A DNA stretch of 11,434 nt from JAICNG01 sp035765135 (GTDB lineage: Bacteria > Gemmatimonadota > Gemmatimonadetes > Gemmatimonadales > Gemmatimonadaceae): NCBI GenBank assembly GCA_035765135.1, contig DASTYE010000319.1, positions 1-11,434 of the forward strand, given 5' to 3'. The notes under the pieces were generated by a model. That model made no database searches. It worked only from the letters and a program-made list of their open reading frames with translations, and was not told the origin of the DNA. Positions 1 to 5,513 of the stretch are shown piece after piece. The position numbers and the translations under genes are program-made. Each line of letters begins with the position of its first letter. The stretch's first letter is position 1.

Positions 1-187
1 GATCTTCCTCCCCGCCGAAGCGACGGGCGTGCTGGGTGCCCTCGGCGGCATGAGGGAGCTGCTCTCGAGAGCCGGCGGCGCCGCCCAGAGCCCGTCCACG
101 GGACCCACGCCACCGCCCGCCGGATATCAGCCACCTCGCGCCACCGCGCGCGCCACGTTGCGCAATCCGGGCGACGAGGAACGCTGA
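1..187 (+). CDS. SPFH/band-7 (stomatin/QmcA-like) membrane protein, C-terminal end only
   Basis: The window opens inside this gene. The frame read from base 2 gives 61 residues ending at TGA 185-187. The visible start IFLPAEATGVLGALGGMREL resembles the C-terminal end of QmcA/stomatin-type SPFH proteins, where a hydrophobic strand of the type 'V-x-L-P-x-E-A' is followed by a small-residue-rich helix. These proteins are anchored in the inner membrane and form large ring-shaped oligomers that organise membrane domains or partner proteases. After that comes a Pro/Ala/Arg-rich tail of about 35 residues, probably disordered. The SPFH domain itself lies outside the window, so the call rests only on the tail. 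The stop is 1 base before the TTG of the next gene, so the two are very likely co-transcribed and translationally coupled. The C-terminus of another oligomeric membrane protein cannot be excluded. Confidence 0.5.
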   Translation, partial: IFLPAEATGVLGALGGMRELLSRAGGAAQSPSTGPTPPPAGYQPPRATARATLRNPGDEER

Positions 188-188
188 T

Positions 189-419
189 TTGCCCAAGATC
201 AAGAAGATCTCGCGGGAGCGCGCCGAGCGAATCGCACGCGGGCAGGCGTGCGAGCACTGCCGCGAGTACAGCTACAAGAAGGTCAGTGTGAAGCCGGCCA
301 CGAAGGAGCACGCGAAGGAATTCAACGAAGCCTGGCACGCGACGCTCGTATGCGGCGTGTGCGGGAACATTCAGGAGATGGGGATCGATCCCGAGGGGGA
401 CGTGGTGTACGTGGGATAG
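189..419 (+). CDS. Small zinc-ribbon protein, function unknown
   Basis: This is a 76-residue protein with two CxxC pairs, Cys21/Cys24 (CEHC) and Cys55/Cys58 (CGVC), spaced as in a treble-clef or rubredoxin-like zinc ribbon. The first 18 residues are strongly basic (PKIKKISRERAERIARG), which would suit contact with RNA or DNA. The chosen start is TTG at 189. It follows GAGGA at 176-180 with 8 bases between, and no ATG or GTG starts the frame earlier. It lies one base after the stop of the SPFH gene and so probably belongs to that operon. The last codon is followed, after one base, by the 128-bp palindrome at 421-548, which should terminate the transcript. The zinc-binding fold is inferred from the four cysteines. 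I do not recognise the family and assign no function. Confidence 0.7.
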   Translation: MPKIKKISRERAERIARGQACEHCREYSYKKVSVKPATKEHAKEFNEAWHATLVCGVCGNIQEMGIDPEGDVVYVG

Positions 420-420
420 G

Positions 421-548
421 GCGAAGACGGAAGGCGGAATCCGGATTGCTTGTAAGACCGTAAGCGAGCGAGGGCCCCGAGTGACAACTCGGGGCCCTCG
501 GCGTTGTATGGTCTTACAAGCAATCCGCATTCCGCCTTCCGTATTCGC
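421..548. repeat. 128-bp near-perfect palindrome filling the gap between convergent genes
   Basis: Bases 421-459 are the reverse complement of 510-548, with only two mismatches in 39 (426/543 and 441/528). Sharing the same centre is a second, perfect 14-bp arm pair, 469-482 with 487-500, around the loop GACA (483-486). Only the 9-base segments 460-468 and 501-509 do not pair. The outer ends stop one base after the zinc-ribbon stop codon (417-419) and immediately next to the HD-GYP stop codon (549-551). The GC-rich central stem should act as a bidirectional terminator. The long outer arms exceed what a terminator needs and look like a palindromic repetitive element (REP/MITE-like), although no second copy is visible in this window. 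Confidence 0.9.
469..500. terminator. Bidirectional terminator-like hairpin at the core of the palindrome
   Basis: A perfect 14-bp GC-rich stem (469-482 and 487-500) with a GACA tetraloop lies between two convergent genes. No clear T-run follows on either strand, so intrinsic termination is inferred from stem strength and position. The surrounding outer arms would extend the stem to more than 50 pairs if they form in RNA. Confidence 0.55.
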
Positions 549-2138
549 TTACTCGAATCTCGCCCTGAACCCCTCCATGACATCCCGTCTCCACCACCGC
601 TCGCTGCGGATCATCTCCTCGACGGCGGCGTGGTGGTTCATCGCGCCACGGTACGAGCGCGTCGTCGTCAGGGCATCGTAGACATCGACAATGCAGATGA
701 GCTGCGCCGTCAGCGGGATCTCGTCGCCGCGAAGCCGGTCCGGGTAGCCAGAGCCATCGAGCTTCTCGTGGTGCGACCGAATGATCGGCCGGATCTCCCA
801 CGGAAACTCCACCGATGCGAGCAGCTCGATCCCGTACTCCGGGTGGCGCTTCATTTCCTCGAACTCGTCGTTCGTTAGGCGGCCCGGCTTGTTGAGGATC
901 TCGTGCGGGATGCGCACCTTCCCGAGGTCGTGCAGGTAGGCGCCCACCCGGATCGTCTGCATCTCCGTTTCATCCAGCCCCATCGCGCCGGCCAGCGCTG
1001 CCGCGTACGTCGCCACCCGCTCGGAATGTCCATGCGTGTAGGTGTCGCTCGACTCGATCGACCGTCCCCATTCGCGCACGATCTCGAGGTACACGCTCTC
1101 GAGGTGCCCCACCTTGGCCTTGACGTCGACGAGATCGACACGCGCATCAAGACGGCGGAACAACCGGTGTGAGGCGTTGAGGAGTCGCAACGCCTCCTGA
1201 CTGCGTCCGAGCCCTTGATAGAGGAGCGCCAGCTCCCGCGACGCCTCCGCCTCATCGAGCGCCGCGCCCACGTCGGATGACAGCCGCACCGCCGAGCGAA
1301 GGCGCGCTTCCGCGAGAGCCGGCCGCCCCGTCTCGCGATACACCATCCCGAGAAAGCGATACGCGCTCGATTTCCCGCCGGCCATGCCGAGCGAGTCGAA
1401 GATGCGCAGCGCCTCCTCGGCGTCCTGGCGCGCGTACTCGAATCGCGAGCGGGCAAGATGCACCTCGGTGCGATTGAGCAGGATGTGCCCGCGCAGGTGA
1501 ACGTCGCCCGTCGACTCCGCAACCTCGAGACTCGCGCGATAGTACGCCTCGGCTTCATCCCACAGGCGCTGGTCCGCGCTGAGCATCCCGAGGTTGTGAT
1601 AGGCGATCGCGCATCCACGCTCGTCGCGGCTGCGACGAAAGGCCTCGAGTGAACGGCGGTAATGCGCCATCGCGGCGGCAAGATCACCGTGGATGTTGGC
1701 CATGATTCCGAGATTCTGCTCGATACGGCCGACGAGCTCGCCGCTGGCGGCGCCGAGCTCGAGCGCACGATCCAGCTGCTGCCGCGCCTGCGGCCATTCG
1801 CCGCGCTCGATATGCACGAGCGCGATGCCGTTCAGCGCCTCCGCTGCCAGAACGCCGTCATTGTGTGCGATCGCGACCTCGTAGCTGCGATGGCACAGCT
1901 CGATGGCCTGGTCGTACTCGTGCCGCCGCCGCCTGACGACGCCCAGGCGGCGCAACGCCTCGGCGAGCGCGGAACCATCGACCGCGGGGTCGGCGCCATC
2001 GATCGCTGACTCGTAACACCGGATGGCTTCGGGTACCCGACCCGCACGCTCGTGCTCGCGCGCCTCGCTCAGAAATACGACCGGGCGCCGGGGCCCGAAG
2101 GCCGCCGGCGCCGTGAACCGATGAGGAGCGAGATGCAT
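549..2138 (-). CDS. TPR-repeat HD-GYP domain protein, probable cyclic-di-GMP phosphodiesterase
   Basis: This 529-residue cytoplasmic protein has TPR-type helical repeats over about residues 20-335 and a complete HD-GYP domain over about 350-529. The metal and substrate residues are all present: the HD pair at H403-D404 in YLHDLGK, HPEYG at 432-436, HHEKLDGSGYP at 456-466, and VDVYDALTTTRSYR near 484-497. HD-GYP enzymes hydrolyse cyclic-di-GMP to pGpG and GMP. The TPR part probably senses or binds a protein partner, since there is no receiver or membrane segment. I prefer ATG 2138 over the in-frame TTG at 2156, which would overlap the upstream gene. From ATG 2138 the gap to the upstream stop (2146-2148) is 7 bases, so the two genes are translationally coupled. 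A phosphodiesterase role is well supported, but the ligand of the TPR half is unknown. Confidence 0.92.
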   Translation of the reverse strand: MHLAPHRFTAPAAFGPRRPVVFLSEAREHERAGRVPEAIRCYESAIDGADPAVDGSALAEALRRLGVVRRRRHEYDQAIELCHRSYEVAIAHNDGVLAAEALNGIALVHIERGEWPQARQQLDRALELGAASGELVGRIEQNLGIMANIHGDLAAAMAHYRRSLEAFRRSRDERGCAIAYHNLGMLSADQRLWDEAEAYYRASLEVAESTGDVHLRGHILLNRTEVHLARSRFEYARQDAEEALRIFDSLGMAGGKSSAYRFLGMVYRETGRPALAEARLRSAVRLSSDVGAALDEAEASRELALLYQGLGRSQEALRLLNASHRLFRRLDARVDLVDVKAKVGHLESVYLEIVREWGRSIESSDTYTHGHSERVATYAAALAGAMGLDETEMQTIRVGAYLHDLGKVRIPHEILNKPGRLTNDEFEEMKRHPEYGIELLASVEFPWEIRPIIRSHHEKLDGSGYPDRLRGDEIPLTAQLICIVDVYDALTTTRSYRGAMNHHAAVEEMIRSERWWRRDVMEGFRARFE

Positions 2139-2145
2139 CGCCCGC

Positions 2146-2718
2146 TCAGTCGGCAAGCATGTACCTCGAGAAGTGATCGACCTTACCGGTCACCGTGCGG
2201 CTGAACGGATTCGGCAGCGACACCAGCACTTCGAGAATGTCGAGATTGTCGTCGACGTATGCGATGCGGAGACCATATGGGCTGAGAATCGCGCATTCCG
2301 CATAGCTCATCGTCAACGAGATCGGCCGCTGGAACTGGAACCCATGCGGCTCGAACCGCACTTCCACGTACTTGCCCGCCGGAGCGGTCGCCGTGATGAG
2401 CACGGGCTCGCGGACCGCGTACGCCGGCACGTACAGCTTGTGCGGCCCGACGCGCAGCACTCCACCCTGCGGCCCGATCAGCTGGCTCGCACTGTACGTG
2501 TTGCTGACGTTACACTCGACGAGCCCGGACACGACCGTCTTGACCGTCGACTCGGTGGTCTCACCGGTCGACGTCAGGATCTGCGAGGCGTCGTCGAGCA
2601 GCAAGGCGTTAGGCGCGACCGGCGCGGTCGCAGGACCGCGATCGTCAGCGCACGACGCCAGGAATACGGCGGCGATCGCGAGCGCGAACAGTGAAGTGAA
2701 ACGACGTGGGGCGGACAT
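2146..2718 (-). CDS. ZU5-like domain lipoprotein
   Basis: This 190-residue envelope lipoprotein has an N-terminal signal peptide (basic MSAPRR, then hydrophobic residues 8-20) ending in the lipobox LASC, with the acylated Cys at 23. Residues 80-112 (IGPQGGVLRVGPHKLYVPAY...) and the closing GKVDHFSRYMLAD resemble ZU5-like beta-domains. In those, a 'GGxL' strand is followed by 'vP.gA...pvxIt' and the domain ends in 'H-F-S-x-Y'. I chose ATG 2718 because GGAG lies 6 bases upstream of it. ATG 2730 is in frame four codons earlier but has no ribosome binding site, and the frame stays open to 3006 without protein-like sequence. It is directly upstream of the HD-GYP gene, which may report on or act with it. 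The molecular function is unknown. Confidence 0.8.
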   Translation of the reverse strand: MSAPRRFTSLFALAIAAVFLASCADDRGPATAPVAPNALLLDDASQILTSTGETTESTVKTVVSGLVECNVSNTYSASQLIGPQGGVLRVGPHKLYVPAYAVREPVLITATAPAGKYVEVRFEPHGFQFQRPISLTMSYAECAILSPYGLRIAYVDDNLDILEVLVSLPNPFSRTVTGKVDHFSRYMLAD

Positions 2719-3050
2719 GTGTGACTCCATGAGAATACGATGCCCAGTTCGGAAGGCCGAATTCCGATGTGTCGGCGCGAGGCCATACCTCGTGCAACGC
2801 GGCTGACCCGTCTCGACGTCGAGCTTCAGCCGCGCCTCACCAGGAGAGACCTGGCGACGGGCAGGGATTAGGCAATTCACATTCCGACCACGGGCGCTGT
2901 GTTGTCGCGGCGCCGGAACGATCAACTCGGCCCGTGAGGCAATATGGAGGCGAACTCGGACAGGACGACCGGGCCCGAGGATGTCATTTCGTCCGGTCGG
3001 GTCCACTGCGACCGCGGATGGACGGGCTCCGCGCGCTCGTTAGGCTCGCG
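2719..3050. other. 332-bp non-coding gap with a stem-loop-rich leader
   Basis: No convincing gene lies here. The reading frame of the downstream lipoprotein stays open upstream to 3006, but its translation is basic and compositionally unlike a protein domain. The stretch holds three stem-loops at 2775-2854, described separately, and one copy of the octamer CGTTAGGC at 3038-3045. I could not pick a clear -35/-10 pair for the minus-strand lipoprotein gene. Confidence 0.6.
2775..2854 (-). promoter_or_regulatory. Candidate structured 5' leader (three stem-loops) of the lipoprotein/HD-GYP operon
   Basis: Three adjacent inverted repeats lie 57-136 bases upstream of the lipoprotein start. Stem 1 is 2840-2844 with 2850-2854 (CCAGG/CCTGG, 5-nt loop). 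Stem 2 is 2799-2806 with 2826-2833 (GCGGCTGA/TCAGCCGC, 8 perfect pairs) and encloses the 12-base palindrome CTCGACGTCGAG at 2812-2823. Stem 3 is 2778-2782 with 2788-2792 (CGAGG/CCTCG), extendable outward by three bases with one mismatch. This could be a regulatory leader RNA. No conserved core of a known riboswitch class was recognised. Confidence 0.35.
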
Positions 3051-3755
3051 TTAGGGCCAGAGCCGCTTTCGGGAATAGCGCTCCCCGAACACCGACCGCA
3101 GGACATCCGACGGGTCCTCCGACCGCACGATGACATCGAGGCGCGACACGACGCCGACGGGACGGTTGAACGTCACGTACCGCGCGTAGCTGCCGCAGAA
3201 GCACAAGGGACCCTTCCGGTAGATGCGGCCGAGCCAGAGGTCCGGAAGGCCCGCCCAGGCCAGCAGGTAGAAGGCCTCGAGTGAGCGCCCGGTGGGCAGC
3301 GAGCCGGGTCGAATACCTCGCGGCATCAGGCCGTGCTTCCCCCACTGGACGTCGAGAACCACCTGCCGCCTTGGCCACGGCATGTGGAGGATGTTCCCGT
3401 GCCAGTACGTCCAGAGGTCTACTGGGGCGCCGGTCGAGTCGTACCCCACCCAGACGATTTCCTGGTCGGTGGGATTGGTGAACGGCGCCCATGCCCCGTG
3501 CGCATCATCCCGCCAGAGCAGGTGATAGGCGATCAGCGGCCGGGACGGGTGAAGGACCCCCACCGCCCGGATCACCGGGAACGTTTCATCGGCCTGCAGG
3601 TATAAGACTGGCGCCAGTTGTCTTGCCAGCGTGGCGCCAGTGTCGTTCGGTGAGAGCGCGGTAGGGAGAGCCGTCGGCAGTACCGGCAGATGCAGGCGAG
3701 GCCCGCAACCCGCCGATGGGGCGGCGAAGAGCATGGAGACGAGCACACGTCTCAT
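3051..3755 (-). CDS. Lipoprotein of unknown function
   Basis: This 234-residue protein has a short signal peptide: MRR, then hydrophobic residues 4-15, then the lipobox SAGC with Cys at 17. It is therefore probably exported and acylated. The mature part is rich in Trp, Tyr and Pro. It begins with a stretch (QLAPVLYLQADETFP) that loosely recalls proteins with a Vps62-like domain, followed by WVGYD, DLWTYWHGN and VLDVQWGKHG, but I cannot assign a family with confidence. I prefer ATG 3755. GTG 3779 would put a charged extension before the signal peptide, and ATG 3734 would leave almost no basic n-region. No start has a clear Shine-Dalgarno. The gene reads away from the zinc-ribbon gene at 3855. 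Its stop TAA at 3051-3053 sits in a CGTTAGGG sequence 11 bases from a CGTTAGGC octamer. Confidence 0.65.
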   Translation of the reverse strand: MRRVLVSMLFAAPSAGCGPRLHLPVLPTALPTALSPNDTGATLARQLAPVLYLQADETFPVIRAVGVLHPSRPLIAYHLLWRDDAHGAWAPFTNPTDQEIVWVGYDSTGAPVDLWTYWHGNILHMPWPRRQVVLDVQWGKHGLMPRGIRPGSLPTGRSLEAFYLLAWAGLPDLWLGRIYRKGPLCFCGSYARYVTFNRPVGVVSRLDVIVRSEDPSDVLRSVFGERYSRKRLWP

Positions 3756-3795
3756 GCCCGCCGTAAGCCGTCGTCTCACGCAGCCCGCAGCAGCG

Positions 3796-3825
3796 TTCCG
3801 GCTGGAGTCGCCGCGCCAGCCGGAA
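3796..3825. promoter_or_regulatory. Perfect 10-bp inverted repeat in a divergent intergenic region
   Basis: TTCCGGCTGG (3796-3805) and CCAGCCGGAA (3816-3825) are perfect reverse complements with a 10-base spacer. They lie between the minus-strand lipoprotein start (3755) and the plus-strand zinc-ribbon start (3855). No gene ends here, so a terminator role is unlikely. An operator serving both divergent genes or a 5' leader hairpin are the two readings. The centre-to-centre arm spacing of 20 bases is about two helical turns, which suits a dimeric DNA-binding protein. Confidence 0.5.
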
Positions 3826-3854
3826 TTGTTGGCCGTACAACCATGGAGGTCCCC

Positions 3855-4064
3855 ATGCGAAAGCCCCGTCCGGCGACGTACAACCCCGCCCAGGCCTTGC
3901 AGCTCATCTCACACGACCGCACGGGATCGCCACTCTCGTGCCCGTCGTGCTCCGGGCAGATTGAGCGAGACCCTCAACAGATTCCCCCGCCGCCCCGCTC
4001 GCATGTGACTCTGCGTTGCGCCAAGTGCGGCCGAATCGCGAAGTATATCGCGGGAGCCGCCTGA
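3855..4064 (+). CDS. Small zinc-ribbon protein, function unknown
   Basis: This 69-residue protein has Cys29-x2-Cys32 (CPSC) and Cys55-x2-Cys58 (CAKC), the spacing of a compact zinc ribbon. A proline run (IPPPP at 43-47) sits on the loop between the two knuckles, so the fold probably holds one zinc. I chose ATG 3855 because GGAGG at 3845-3849 lies 5 bases before it. ATG 3843 is in frame but overlaps that Shine-Dalgarno. A terminator follows at 4100-4130, so the gene is probably monocistronic and independent of the cold-shock gene downstream. It is the second small four-cysteine protein in the window, but it shares no obvious sequence with the one at 189-419 beyond the cysteines. A role in nucleic-acid binding or as an accessory factor is possible but unproven. 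Confidence 0.7.
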   Translation: MRKPRPATYNPAQALQLISHDRTGSPLSCPSCSGQIERDPQQIPPPPRSHVTLRCAKCGRIAKYIAGAA

Positions 4065-4099
4065 CGGGACACGAGCGTTGACGTCTTACGGCCAACACC

Positions 4100-4130
4100 A
4101 AGGGCGGAGCGGATTTTGCGCTTCGCCCTT
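4100..4130 (+). terminator. Rho-independent terminator after the zinc-ribbon gene
   Basis: A 12-bp stem (4100-4111 with 4119-4130, one G-T wobble) with the loop GATTTTG is followed by TGTCCTT. It starts 36 bases after the zinc-ribbon stop. The short T-rich stretch after the stem makes it a moderate intrinsic terminator. The -35 of the next gene overlaps its last base. Confidence 0.65.
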
Positions 4131-4169
4131 TGTCCTTGCGTCCCAGGTGTTTAGAATTGACGACACCTG
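4130..4169 (+). promoter_or_regulatory. Promoter of the cold-shock gene with overlapping inverted repeat
   Basis: TTGTCC at 4130-4135 (4 of 6 to TTGACA) is separated by 16 bases from TAGAAT at 4152-4157 (5 of 6 to TATAAT). This predicts a start near 4164 and a leader of about 90 bases, in keeping with the long 5' untranslated regions of CspA-family mRNAs. The perfect repeat CAGGTGT (4144-4150) / ACACCTG (4163-4169) straddles the -10 and could be an operator or the first leader hairpin. Confidence 0.5.
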
Positions 4170-4229
4170 TTTACGATCCACGGCGAGCGTCGATTCGGGC
4201 GCTCCATCGGGATCAGGCACCACCGTCAG

Positions 4230-4249
4230 CCCCGTAGGGGAAGAGGAAG
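4230..4249 (+). promoter_or_regulatory. Hairpin and ribosome binding site before the cold-shock gene
   Basis: CCCC (4230-4233) can pair with GGGG (4237-4240) across GTA, right next to the purine-rich Shine-Dalgarno AAGAGGAAG (4241-4249). The ATG is 6 bases further. This small stem could tune access to the ribosome site with temperature, which would fit a cold-shock mRNA, but it is short and the effect is inferred. Confidence 0.4.
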
Positions 4250-4255
4250 CGCACC

Positions 4256-4462
4256 ATGGCTCGTATCACCGGCACCGTGAAGTGGTTCAACGACGCGAAA
4301 GGCTACGGATTCATCTCGCGAGAGGGTGGTCCCGACGTCTTCGTCCACTTCAGCGCGATCCAGTCCGATGGCTTCAAGTCTCTCGCCGAGGGCGACCGCG
4401 TCGAGTTCGAGATCGTCCAGGGACAGAAGGGACCGCAGGCAGCAGATGTAACGAAGGCCTGA
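4256..4462 (+). CDS. cspA: CspA-family cold-shock protein
   Basis: This 68-residue cytoplasmic protein is a single cold-shock domain of the usual length for the family. It carries the nucleic-acid-binding motifs RNP1 (KGYGFIS, residues 15-21) and RNP2 (VFVHFSAI, about 28-35), and opens with the typical TGTVKWFNDAKGYGFI strand pair. CspA proteins bind single-stranded RNA and DNA and melt mRNA secondary structure, often during cold or growth-phase change. Start ATG 4256 is preceded by AAGAGGAAG. The gene has its own promoter (4130-4157), a leader of about 90 bases and a strong terminator (4482-4515), so it is transcribed alone. The family call is certain. Whether it is the cold-induced or a constitutive paralogue cannot be seen here. 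Confidence 0.97.
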   Translation: MARITGTVKWFNDAKGYGFISREGGPDVFVHFSAIQSDGFKSLAEGDRVEFEIVQGQKGPQAADVTKA

Positions 4463-4481
4463 TCCGACCTTCAAAATCCAG

Positions 4482-4515
4482 AAAGAGCCCGGGCCCCACG
4501 CCCGGGCTTTTTCTT
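4482..4515 (+). terminator. Strong Rho-independent terminator of the cold-shock gene
   Basis: AAAGAGCCCGGG (4482-4493) pairs with CCCGGGCTTTTT (4501-4512) over a 7-base loop, with a single G-T wobble. T-rich sequence (TTTTTCTTT) completes the classic intrinsic terminator. It begins 19 bases after the stop and separates the cold-shock gene from the NHEJ operon. Confidence 0.92.
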
Positions 4516-4554
4516 TCCCGCCAGCTCAAACGCCGCTTGAGGTCACAAATGTTC

Positions 4555-4563
4555 TTATCCACA
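4555..4563 (+). promoter_or_regulatory. Perfect DnaA-box sequence upstream of ku
   Basis: TTATCCACA matches the DnaA-box consensus TTATNCACA exactly and lies 65 bases before the ku start, in the 113-base gap after the cold-shock terminator. One isolated box does not make an origin. It could allow DnaA to modulate ku transcription, or be chance. I could not place a convincing -35/-10 pair for the operon around it. Confidence 0.4.
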
Positions 4564-4628
4564 GGTGGCCCTTCTCTTGCCCTCTTACACGTCCACGACC
4601 CTGTCGGCCTCACACGCGGAGAGCAGCA

Positions 4629-5507
4629 ATGGCGGCGATCTGGAAAGGAGCGATCACCTTCGGACTCGTCAGCATCCCGGTCGAGTTGCGCACCGCCGTT
4701 CGCGGAGATCGCATCTCCTTCCGGATGCTCCACGCCGAGGACCTCTCGCCGATCAAGTACGAGCGTATCTGCGCAGAGGACGGCCAGCCCGTCCCCTGGG
4801 ATGAAGTCGTCAAAGGCTACGAGTACGCCAAGGGCAAATACGTCGTGCTCAGCGACGAGGACTTCGAGCGCGCTGCCCTCGAAGGATCTCGCGCCATCGA
4901 CATCCTCGACTTCGTCAAGCAGGAGGAGATCGATCCCCGCTTCTTCGAGACGCCCTATTACCTCGTCCCATCGAAAGGCGGCGAGCGCCCCTACGCGCTC
5001 CTTCGCGAGGCAATGCGACGCACCGGCGCCGTCGGCATCGGCAAGATCATCATTCGACAGAAGCAGAACCTCGCCGCCGTGAAGGTCGTCGGCGACGCGC
5101 TCGTCCTCGAGCTCATGCGCTTCGCCAACGAGCTCGTCGACACCAAGGAGTTCTCCTTCCCGACCTCCGATGTCGTGAAGCCGCAGGAGCTGACGATGGC
5201 CGAGCAGCTCATCGCCAACCTCGCCGAGCCATTCTCCCCCGACAAGTACACCGATGATTACCGCGCTAACCTCATGCGGATCATCAAGGCGAAGCTGAAG
5301 GGGAAGAAGGTCGACCTCGAGCCGGCACAGGACGCCGGCCCCGCGGACGCCGAGGTGATCGATTTGATGTCCCGCCTGCGCGAGAGCCTCGAGCAGGGGA
5401 AGAAGCAGGGCGAGGGCAAGCGAGCACGCTCGGGCGCCGTCCGTGCGCCCCGGAAGTCGGCGGCGTCACGCGAGCGCACGCCACCCAAATCCCGCCGCTC
5501 CGCCTAA
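4629..5507 (+). CDS. ku: Bacterial Ku, DNA-end-binding protein of NHEJ
   Basis: This 292-residue Ku protein begins with the hallmark MAAIWKGAITFGLVSIPVEL and carries the conserved HAED, KYERICAEDGQPVPWDE, SDEDFE and PYYLVP blocks, then the C-terminal core around AEQLIANLAEPFSPDKYTDDYR (near residues 196-217). Bacterial Ku forms a homodimer ring that threads onto double-strand break ends and recruits LigD. Residues about 255-292 are a Lys/Arg/Ser/Pro-rich tail with no predicted fold, the type of basic extension that modulates DNA binding and end-bridging. ATG 4629 follows a GGAGAG sequence at 4617-4622. The stop is 6 bases before the GTG of ligD, so the operon is tight. A LexA-type site was not seen upstream, so damage induction is not supported. 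Confidence 0.98.
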   Translation: MAAIWKGAITFGLVSIPVELRTAVRGDRISFRMLHAEDLSPIKYERICAEDGQPVPWDEVVKGYEYAKGKYVVLSDEDFERAALEGSRAIDILDFVKQEEIDPRFFETPYYLVPSKGGERPYALLREAMRRTGAVGIGKIIIRQKQNLAAVKVVGDALVLELMRFANELVDTKEFSFPTSDVVKPQELTMAEQLIANLAEPFSPDKYTDDYRANLMRIIKAKLKGKKVDLEPAQDAGPADAEVIDLMSRLRESLEQGKKQGEGKRARSGAVRAPRKSAASRERTPPKSRRSA

Positions 5508-5513
5508 CGCGCC

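Noticed and set aside
421..548. Insertion sequence
   Set aside because: The palindrome has no transposase, and I see no target-site duplication. Only a non-autonomous repeat would be possible.
875..1768. 297-residue minus-strand frame inside the HD-GYP gene
   Set aside because: It overlaps the real HD-GYP gene in another frame, and the translation is Arg/Ser/Thr-rich as expected of a shadow in GC-rich DNA.
2138..2156. TTG 2156 as start of the HD-GYP gene
   Set aside because: ATG 2138 lies six codons later, avoids overlap with the upstream gene, and no ribosome site favours the TTG.
2775..2854. GEMM-type c-di-GMP riboswitch
   Set aside because: The position is attractive, but the conserved GCAAA-type core and receptor motifs are not seen. 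It is kept only as an unclassified leader.
2719..3006. N-terminal extension of the lipoprotein gene to 3006
   Set aside because: It would put 96 residues before the signal peptide. GGAG lies before ATG 2718, and the extension covers the stem-loops and reads as unstructured sequence.
4078..5082. 334-residue plus-strand open frame across the cold-shock and ku region
   Set aside because: It covers csp and the first half of ku in a different frame, is Ser/Arg-rich without domain signs, and crosses a strong terminator at 4482-4515.
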